DNA from: Deltaproteobacteria bacterium
GTDB lineage: Bacteria > Myxococcota_A > Polyangia > Haliangiales > JADYYK01
Length of the DNA stretch: 64,000 bases
NCBI GenBank assembly: GCA_020853705.1
Contig: JADYYK010000167.1
Coordinates: forward strand, 1 to 64,000
Reading direction: 5' to 3'
How positions within the stretch are numbered: the first letter of the stretch is position 1; each line of letters starts with the position of its first letter. A program made the position numbers and the translations under genes. Positions 57,554 to 64,000 of the stretch are shown here, one piece after another. Under the pieces are notes generated by a model. It saw only the letters and a program-made list of their open reading frames with translations. It did no database searches and was not told where the DNA came from.

Positions 57554-58176
57554 CAGCGCTTGCTGACCTCGTCCATCGCCTTGCGCAGGCGCTCGTGGTA
57601 GGGCTCCAGCGTGAGGCCGCGCCCGAACATCTCCATGGCCTCGGTGGGGCCGCGCTTCTTCAAGAGGATGCGTCCCAGCATCAGGTAGACGTCGGCGCGC
57701 CGGAGGTGGCGGCCCTCGATGCCATACTCGTGCAGCTCGCGGCACAGCTCCTCGGCCTGGTCGAGGTCGCCGGCGTCGTAGGCCGCCTTGGCCGCCTCCC
57801 ACACCTTGCGCGCGTCGAACGCCGTGCCCGCCGCGCGCTGCGCCGGCCCCGCGTCGACCCCCAGCCGCGCGCTGCGCGCCGCCCGCTCGGTGGCGATCTG
57901 GTCGCGCAGCTGCTTGAGCTCGCGCCGCGCCGTCGCCGCCTCGGTGCGCAGCGCCGCGACGTCGAACACCCGCGCCGCCGAGCGCAGCTCGTCGAGCTGG
58001 CGCTGGGTCTTCTTCTGCAGCTCGAGCGCCGCCGCCAGCTCACCGCGCAGCCGCTTGACCAGGTCCCCCTTGGTCTCGTGCAGCACCTTCTCGAGCTCGG
58101 CCTTGACCTGCCCGAGCTCCCGCTCCAGCCCATCAGCCCTCGCCCGCAGCGCGTCCTGGTCGTTGCGATAGCCCAC
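57553..58176 (-). CDS. Coiled-coil / TPR protein (copy 1)
   Basis: A 207-residue paralogue of the next gene downstream: coiled coil (ALRARADGLERELGQVKAELEKVL, RRELKQLRDQIATER), then TPR-like repeats (WEAAKAAYDAGDLDQAEELCRELHEYG; VYLMLGRILLKKRGPTEAMEMFGRGL). Start GTG 58176; no in-frame ATG upstream is better. Likely a tandem duplication, with parallel domain order kept. Confidence 0.7.
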   Translation of the reverse strand: MGYRNDQDALRARADGLERELGQVKAELEKVLHETKGDLVKRLRGELAAALELQKKTQRQLDELRSAARVFDVAALRTEAATARRELKQLRDQIATERAARSARLGVDAGPAQRAAGTAFDARKVWEAAKAAYDAGDLDQAEELCRELHEYGIEGRHLRRADVYLMLGRILLKKRGPTEAMEMFGRGLTLEPYHERLRKAMDEVSKR

Positions 58177-58272
58177 GCCCGCCCATGATGCCGCCGCGGC
58201 ACGGCTGGCGACAAGCTGGAACAGGCTGCGCTGCCGGTCCAGGCCTCGTCCTCCCCGTCATCCTGCTGGGCA

Positions 58273-59811
58273 CTACCACCAGCCGCGGGCCCAGCTGCCG
58301 AGCAGCACGTGCAGCGGCAGCGCCGCGATGACCAGCGTCATCGCCAGCCAGTAGCGGCGCAGCAGGCGGCGCAGCACCGCGCGCGCGTCGTCGGGCTCGT
58401 GCACCGCGAACATCAGGAGCGACTCCGTGCCGGTCGCCGCCAGCTGGCCGGCGCCGGCCATGAAGCGGCCCGCGACCAGCACGCGGGTGTCGGTCCCGAT
58501 GAGCGTGACCGTGTCGGTGGTCGGCGGCTTGCTGGTGGTGTCCTTGCGCTCGAGCCCCGCGACCGAGCACCACAACGCCTGCGCGGTCGCGCACCCCACC
58601 ACCCCGCCGGGCGTCTCGATCTCGAAGCCGGACTCGACCCGGAGCCTGTCGACCTTGCCGCTCCAGGCGTGCTTGCCGGTGCCGTCCTTGCTGGCGCGGA
58701 CGTGCAGCGCCAGCGCGGCCCCGGTGTCGAGCACGGGCAGCAGGCGGCTCCCAGCCCGCGGCCTGAACGCGCCCTCGACCGCGCCCCAGGTCCGGTCCTC
58801 CGGCGCAGCGGACAGCGGCGGCGCGGACAGCAGCGTGCGCGCGATGATCCGGAAGCGGCGCGTGGTCAGCCAGCTGACCACCGCGATGAACGTCAGCATG
58901 GCGCACCAGCCCCAGAACACGACGTGGCTGACCTCGACCCGCTTGCCGCCCTTGCCCCGCTGGCCCCAGTTGATCAGCGTCAGCGTGCCCAGGACCAGCA
59001 CGCCGAGCAGGACCATGGTGAGGACCACACTGCCCGTCGTGGAGCTCTGGCTGTCGTCGCCGTCGGCCAGGTGCAGCGCCGGCTGCGCCTGGGTCGCCAG
59101 CAGCCACCCGAACAGCGCCAGCGCGCCGGCCGCGACCGCGCCGAAGTTCAGCGTCCCGCGCGGGGGCCGCACCAGCGCGCCCAGCGCGCCCAGCCCCAGC
59201 ACGAAGGCCAGCATCAGCACCACGGTGACGACGCTGACGCGGTCTCTGCGCACCAGCCCGCGGTCCCGCCGGGCCTCGGCCTGCGCGGCGCGCTGGCGTC
59301 GCAGCCTGGTGTCAGCGAGGCGCGCCCGCTCGGCCTGCTGCTCGAGGTGCGCCGCGATGGCCGCCTCGGCGGCCGAGCCGACGCCGATCACGACGGCCTG
59401 GACCCGCTGCGGCACCGAGCGGGCGGCCGAGCGATAGCCACCCCCGTCGCCATCGCCGCCGCCGGCGAAGCGGCTCTCGAGCACCACGCCATGGACCACG
59501 ACCCGGTCGCCGGCCGACACCACTGCCCCGGTCACCGTCACCTTGCGATGCGGCCCCGGGGCGTGGCCGCGTACCAGGCTGGCCAGCGGCTGGCTCTCCA
59601 GATCGCCCCACTGGTCACGCAGCTCGCGCTCGGGCAAGAAGTCCGCCGCGCCGACCTCGACCACGGCGACCCCGGCCTCGGTCTCGACCTCGAACCTCGC
59701 CGCGCCACGCTCGCGGCGGAGGCCGTCGCCCGCGTCAAGGCTGGCCTCCCCGGCGACCACGCCCTCGCCGCGCGCAATCCCGACCAGCACCGTGGAGGGC
59801 TGCTCCGCCAC
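58273..59811 (-). CDS. Multi-span membrane protein, unknown (GIDE-like fragments)
   Basis: A 512-residue protein. The N-terminal soluble part (ARFEVETEAGVAVVEVG, HRKVTVTGAVVSAGDRVVVHGVVLE) weakly resembles the GIDE/E3-ligase-like bacterial domain. Five to six membrane helices follow (VVTVVLMLAFVLGLGALGALV, VLTMVLLGVLVLGTLTLI, HVVFWGWCAMLTFIAVVSWL, and one near the C-terminus), with a soluble domain between the third and last. GTG 59811. It precedes the ornithine-cyclodeaminase-like gene by four bases in the opposite order (that gene lies upstream). Function unknown. Confidence 0.6.
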   Translation of the reverse strand: MAEQPSTVLVGIARGEGVVAGEASLDAGDGLRRERGAARFEVETEAGVAVVEVGAADFLPERELRDQWGDLESQPLASLVRGHAPGPHRKVTVTGAVVSAGDRVVVHGVVLESRFAGGGDGDGGGYRSAARSVPQRVQAVVIGVGSAAEAAIAAHLEQQAERARLADTRLRRQRAAQAEARRDRGLVRRDRVSVVTVVLMLAFVLGLGALGALVRPPRGTLNFGAVAAGALALFGWLLATQAQPALHLADGDDSQSSTTGSVVLTMVLLGVLVLGTLTLINWGQRGKGGKRVEVSHVVFWGWCAMLTFIAVVSWLTTRRFRIIARTLLSAPPLSAAPEDRTWGAVEGAFRPRAGSRLLPVLDTGAALALHVRASKDGTGKHAWSGKVDRLRVESGFEIETPGGVVGCATAQALWCSVAGLERKDTTSKPPTTDTVTLIGTDTRVLVAGRFMAGAGQLAATGTESLLMFAVHEPDDARAVLRRLLRRYWLAMTLVIAALPLHVLLGSWARGWW

Positions 59812-59815
59812 AGCG

Positions 59816-60778
59816 CTACGCCCCCGCGACCAGCTCCACCGCCTGCCCGATCCCGCGCGTCTTGGCGGCGTCGAAGACCACCCGCGCCAGTGCCACGTCC
59901 TGGATGGCCAGCCCGGTCGAGTCGAACACCGTGATCTCGTCGCCCTTGCGACCTGGGCGCAACCCGGCGATGACCTCGCCCAGGGTCGCGTGGATCTTGC
60001 CCTTGGCGTAGGCCCCGGTGTGCAGCGGGACGTTGACCTCGCCGCTCTCGACGGCCTGGTGCCAGTCGTCGATCACCACCATGGCGTCGACCAGGATGCG
60101 CGGGTCGAGCTCCTGCTTGCCGGGGCCGTCGGCGCCCATGGCGTTGATGTGGGTGCCCGGCCGGACCCACTCGCGCATCACGATGGGCGCCCGGCTGGGC
60201 GTCGCGGTGCAGATGATGTCGCACGCGCTGGCCTCTTCGAGCGACACCGCGCGGCCACCGAGCTGCTGGGCGAAGCGCTGCGCCACGTCGGCCTGCTTGT
60301 CGGCGCACAGGACCTCGAGGCCCTGGAACACCACGCGGTGCGCCGACAGCAGCACGCGCGCCTGCACGCCCGAGCCGATGAGGCCCAGCGTCTTCGGCCC
60401 CTTCTTGCCCAGCGCGCGCGACGCCACCGCGCCCGCGGCGCCGGTGCGATACGCGGTCAGCAGCGTCGCGTCCATCACCGCCAGCGGTGCGGCGGTCGCC
60501 GGGTCGGACAGGATGAAGACGCCGCGCACCGCCGGCAGCCCGTGCTTGGCCGGGTTGCCCGGGTGCGAGTTGACCCACTTCACCCCCGCCGAGCCCTCGA
60601 AGTAGGCCGGCATGGCGCGGAAGTCTCCGCCGAAGTCCTCCAGCGGCAGGTACACCTTGGCGGGCATGATGGCCTGGCCGCGGCCGTGCGCGGCGAAGGC
60701 GCGCTCGACGGCCGGCACCGCCGCCTCCATGGTGAGGATCGAGGCGACGTCGCGCTGGGTCAGGATGAGCGTCTTCAC
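59816..60778 (-). CDS. Ornithine cyclodeaminase / mu-crystallin family dehydrogenase
   Basis: A 320-residue NAD(P)-binding enzyme. GVKWVNSHPGN, the Rossmann motif LGLIGSGVQA near residue 130, and GTHINAMGADGPGKQELD are the family signatures. Members include ornithine cyclodeaminase (ornithine to proline), alanine dehydrogenase and L-lysine 6-type enzymes, so the substrate is open. ATG 60778. It lies four bases upstream of the membrane protein and may be in one operon with it. Confidence 0.9.
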   Translation of the reverse strand: MKTLILTQRDVASILTMEAAVPAVERAFAAHGRGQAIMPAKVYLPLEDFGGDFRAMPAYFEGSAGVKWVNSHPGNPAKHGLPAVRGVFILSDPATAAPLAVMDATLLTAYRTGAAGAVASRALGKKGPKTLGLIGSGVQARVLLSAHRVVFQGLEVLCADKQADVAQRFAQQLGGRAVSLEEASACDIICTATPSRAPIVMREWVRPGTHINAMGADGPGKQELDPRILVDAMVVIDDWHQAVESGEVNVPLHTGAYAKGKIHATLGEVIAGLRPGRKGDEITVFDSTGLAIQDVALARVVFDAAKTRGIGQAVELVAGA

Positions 60779-60795
60779 GCTCCGCGTGTACCCGA

Positions 60796-61473
60796 TTATC
60801 TGCCGAAGGTGAAGGACCAGTTGAACAGGAAGCCGATGTCGCGCCCGCCGCGCGTCGGGCGATCGCAGGGGCCGGCGCAGGTCGGCACCGTCAGCTTGTT
60901 CACGCCCGGGTCGTTGGCCACGAACATGCGCAGCGCCAGCAGGTAGCCGAACTGGCTCTGGCGCTCGCTGCTGCTGCTGCTGCCGTCGTACGACGGGCGC
61001 TTCCTGAAGCGCGGCTGGATGCCGAAGCCGAAGGCATAGTCGTCACGGCCCAGCTCGCCGCCGCCGTCCCAGGTGATGAGCTCGCGCCCGACGCCGGCCT
61101 CGACCCAGACGTCGACGCTGACCTCGCGCTCGCCGCCGGTGAACAGCGAGTAGCGCCCGGTCAGCCCGAGCCGCGTCATGGTGCCCTGCACCGGATCCTT
61201 GTCGTCATCGCTGTCGCCCACGCGCAGCAGCGTGCCCTCGCCCAGCACCAGCAGGTTGCCCAGCCGCCAGCCCGCCCCGGCGTGCACGCCGCCGGTGAAG
61301 CCCTTGGCGTCGCCGACCGCGTAGCTGCCCAGGAAGGTGCCCACGTTGACCTCGGCGCGCGGCAGCCGCACGCTCTCGGCCTGCGCCACCCGGCCCCCCG
61401 CACCCACCACCGCCGCCGCCGCCATCATCGCCAGCGCGCCCGCCAGCACCGCCGTCATCCGCTTGGTTCGCAT
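60796..61473 (-). CDS. Outer-membrane beta-barrel-like protein
   Basis: A 225-residue exported protein. Signal peptide with cleavage at AQA near residue 33. The mature part alternates short strands (VNVGTFLGSYAVGDA, GVHAGAGWRLGNLLVLGEG, MTRLGLTGRYSLFTG, VWVEAGVGRELITWD) and ends in FNWSFTFGR, with aromatic residues near the C-terminus typical of outer-membrane barrels. Function unknown. Confidence 0.72.
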   Translation of the reverse strand: MRTKRMTAVLAGALAMMAAAAVVGAGGRVAQAESVRLPRAEVNVGTFLGSYAVGDAKGFTGGVHAGAGWRLGNLLVLGEGTLLRVGDSDDDKDPVQGTMTRLGLTGRYSLFTGGEREVSVDVWVEAGVGRELITWDGGGELGRDDYAFGFGIQPRFRKRPSYDGSSSSSERQSQFGYLLALRMFVANDPGVNKLTVPTCAGPCDRPTRGGRDIGFLFNWSFTFGR

Positions 61474-61503
61474 GGCAGGTAAACGTTGCCTGCCGCGTCA
61501 GCC

Positions 61504-62328
<825 letters not shown>

Positions 62329-62332
62329 GGCC

Positions 62333-63664
62333 TCAGTGGGCCAGAACAGGCAGCCGGCGTCGAGTCGAAATCTCTCCGGGCGCCGGAGCGCTGGCTGGAT
62401 GTGCAGCCCGCCAGTCGATCACCCGCGGGCACTCGGGGTCGGGCGCGGCCAGGCTGCCCGAGACGTGCGCCGACACCACGCGGCAGCCGCCGCGACACAG
62501 GTCGTGGACCTCGCACGAGCTGCACGGCTCGGCGGCCTCGCGCCAGCTGCGGAAGGCGCCGAAGGCCTCGGGCCGGTCCCAGTAGTCACCCAGGCCGACC
62601 ACGTCGGGCCCGGCCGCCGGCGGCGCCGCGAAGCTGCACGCGCTGACCTTGCCGTGCGCCTTGGCGCCGATCAGCAGGTCGCCGCCCGCGCAGCCATAGA
62701 TGGCCAGCCACTGCATCAGGCGCGCGCCCGGTCTGTGGTGCGCCACCATCGGGGTGTACGAGCAGTCCATGCGCACGCGGCGCCGGTAGCGGCGCGCCAG
62801 CCGCAGCGCCAGCGGCAGGATCCCGCGGTGCTGCGCGTCGCTGCAGGTCAGCTCGGCGAACACTCCGGCGCCGCGCCCCGAGGGCTTGAAGCGCAGGAGC
62901 TCGATCTCGCTGAGGCCGCGCGTGCGGCAGTAGCGAAACACGTCCTCCAGGTGGTCATAGTTGACCCGCGTGACCACGGTGTTGACGCCGACATGGGGCG
63001 TCGACGCGCGCAGGCGCTGCACCGCGGCGTCCACGCGCGCGAAGCCGTCGAAGCCGCGCACCCGGGCATAGATCTCGCCGACGCCGTCGAGGCTGACGTT
63101 GATCTGCCCGAACAGCGGCGCGAGCTCGCACAGCTCGTCCACGTGGGTGAGGCCGCTGGTGGTCAGGTTGGGCACCAGGCCGCGCGCGCGCGCATGGCGC
63201 ACGATGTCTCCCAGCCAGGGCAGCACCGCGGACTCGCCACCGCCCAGCGCCAGGTGCAGCACGCCACGGTCGGCCAGCGCGTCGACCGCGCGCAGCCACT
63301 CGTCGCGTCCCCACTCGGCCGGCCCGCCCTGCGGCGTGGCCCCGGTGTAGCAGCCGGTGCAGCCGGCGTCGCAGCGGTTGGTCAGCTGCAGGTGCGCCTC
63401 CAGCGGCGCCGACAGGTGGTGCGCGCTGATGATGTTGCCGCCGTCGTCGGTCGCCGCCGGCTCGGGCCCGTCCCACAGCGCGCCGCCGTCATGGCCCAGG
63501 CGCCGCGCATAGGCGCGATCGACGAAGACCAGCGCGCGCGGCGTCTCGGTCTGCACGATGCCCCCGAAGCGCTCGGCGCGGAAGCCGCGCGGCGCCCCGA
63601 ACGTCCGCCGCGCCCGGCGCGCCCGTCGCCACGCGCGCCAGCGGGTGCCCAGCCCGACGCCCAT
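62333..63664 (-). CDS. Radical SAM/SPASM-domain protein
   Basis: A 443-residue enzyme. The [4Fe-4S] site is CDAGCTGC (C-x3-C-x2-C) near residue 100, with GGGESAVLPW (the glycine-rich SAM-binding block) following. The C-terminal SPASM-like Cys cluster is CSSCEVHDLCRGGCR plus CPRV. The N-terminal 90 residues (GGIVQTETPRALVFVDR...) may recognise a substrate. Such enzymes often modify ribosomal peptides. ATG 63664 overlaps the stop of the small membrane peptide gene (ATGA), so the two are translationally coupled. This makes that peptide the prime candidate substrate or partner. Confidence 0.88.
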   Translation of the reverse strand: MGVGLGTRWRAWRRARRARRTFGAPRGFRAERFGGIVQTETPRALVFVDRAYARRLGHDGGALWDGPEPAATDDGGNIISAHHLSAPLEAHLQLTNRCDAGCTGCYTGATPQGGPAEWGRDEWLRAVDALADRGVLHLALGGGESAVLPWLGDIVRHARARGLVPNLTTSGLTHVDELCELAPLFGQINVSLDGVGEIYARVRGFDGFARVDAAVQRLRASTPHVGVNTVVTRVNYDHLEDVFRYCRTRGLSEIELLRFKPSGRGAGVFAELTCSDAQHRGILPLALRLARRYRRRVRMDCSYTPMVAHHRPGARLMQWLAIYGCAGGDLLIGAKAHGKVSACSFAAPPAAGPDVVGLGDYWDRPEAFGAFRSWREAAEPCSSCEVHDLCRGGCRVVSAHVSGSLAAPDPECPRVIDWRAAHPASAPAPGEISTRRRLPVLAH

Positions 63665-63858
63665 CAGCCCTTGGGGGTCGCGTCGCGCGCCGACCGCCGC
63701 GCGCGCACGAACACCGCGATGAGCGGTGTCATCAGCGCGATGGCGATGGCGCCGAACAGCAGGAAGGTCACGTCGACGCCGAGTGAGCTGGAGTTGGGGT
63801 TGTAGCCCCACTTGACCGCGAGGATGCGTCCCCGCCGTGCTCGCCAGCGCTTCAACAC
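63664..63858 (-). CDS. Small single-helix membrane peptide coupled to a radical SAM gene
   Basis: A 64-residue protein. A very basic N-terminus (residues 2-11), then VKWGYNPNSSSLGVD at 15-29, a membrane helix at about 31-51 (FLLFGAIAIALMTPLIAVF), and a basic end (RARRSARDATPKG). The W-G-Y-N-P-N-S-S-S segment next to the helix is the kind of site a radical SAM maturase might modify. It is not a known precursor family to me. GTG 63858 (TTG 63855 possible). It could instead be a membrane anchor for the enzyme. Confidence 0.55.
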   Translation of the reverse strand: MLKRWRARRGRILAVKWGYNPNSSSLGVDVTFLLFGAIAIALMTPLIAVFVRARRSARDATPKG

Positions 63859-63892
63859 CCGAGAAATCTACCCGATGGCCGGCAGGCGCGCT

Positions 63893-64000
63893 TCAATGTT
63901 GTTCCGGCCCGTTCTGCAGCGTCTCCGCGACCAGGCGCTGCAGCTCCAGCCCCTGGCTGTAGATCGACGCATAACCGATGCTGAGCACTGCCACGATGAC
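63893..64000 (-). CDS. C-terminal 35 residues of a membrane protein (cut by the window edge)
   Basis: The frame VIVAVLSIGYASIYSQGLELQRLVAETLQNGPEQH ends in a TGA at 63893-63895 and is open to the window edge. A hydrophobic first part suggests a final membrane helix. It lies 34 bases upstream of the small peptide gene on the same strand and may be in the same operon. No family can be given. Confidence 0.5.
   Translation of the reverse strand, partial: VIVAVLSIGYASIYSQGLELQRLVAETLQNGPEQH

Overview
The window is very GC-rich, almost fully coding DNA from a myxobacterium-like organism (phylum Myxococcota; a Haliangiales/Kofleriaceae- or Nannocystales-type lineage is my guess). The grounds are four proteins with MYXO-CTERM-like sorting tails (Cys motif, one membrane helix, Arg tail), two Pkn-type Ser/Thr kinases in one operon, a MopE-type metal-binding motif, an OmpA protein with thrombospondin type-3 repeats, many Cys-rich lipoproteins, a sigma-54 activator and a PilZ protein. 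I see no rRNA, tRNA, prophage, integron or CRISPR array. The only mobile-type gene is one Y1 (RAYT/IS200-like) transposase.

Layout. 43-5628: cell-surface glycan genes (acyl carrier protein, two pairs of left-handed beta-helix acyltransferases, a flippase, a methyltransferase). 5758-11920: fatty-acid desaturase, an unknown protein ending in 29 aspartates, an unknown protein and two lipoproteins. 12304-17480: SGNH-like protein, two tandem secreted esterase-like hydrolases, His-rich cation efflux protein, retropepsin-like protease. 17535-23513: PocR-type sigma-54 activator, yacG, PilZ protein, GT-C glycosyltransferase, metallo-beta-lactamase-fold protein. 23652-28605: Cys-rich MYXO-CTERM protein, lipoprotein alpha-glucan debranching enzyme, transposase and a long repeat tract. 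28936-33567: four-gene kinase/kinase/TPR/secreted-protein operon with overlapping start and stop codons. 33616-36505: two paralogous DUF1554 lipoproteins. 36529-40483: FAD protein / GT2 / deacetylase / hydrolase operon. 40608-46109: membrane protein, OmpA, ECF sigma factor, ATPase-type signalling protein, pilin-like lipoprotein. 46155-50883: transsulfuration pair (cystathionine beta-synthase and gamma-synthase/lyase) followed by a tiny DUF6132-like gene with an in-frame TGA and a PQQ-type propeller protein. 50991-64000: dehydrogenase, amidohydrolase, DUF4291, coiled-coil/TPR proteins, ornithine-cyclodeaminase family, outer-membrane protein, PEP synthase/PPDK regulator, and a radical SAM/SPASM gene coupled to a 64-residue membrane peptide.

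The two most interesting items are the candidate selenoprotein at 48112-48294 (TGA where I recall family members carrying Cys, followed by a hairpin at SECIS-like distance) and the radical SAM/small-peptide pair at 62333-63858. At the DNA level, short tandem repeats of 6, 7, 8, 10 and 11 bases recur at gene ends. Some are translated into His-rich, Ala-Arg, Ala-Pro, Leu-Gly or poly-Asp tracts, and stop codons of convergent genes often sit inside palindromes or these repeats. Several genes have extended -10 promoter candidates only 6-21 bases from the start codon, which implies very short leaders.

Functions are assigned by recognising motifs by eye; no database search was possible.
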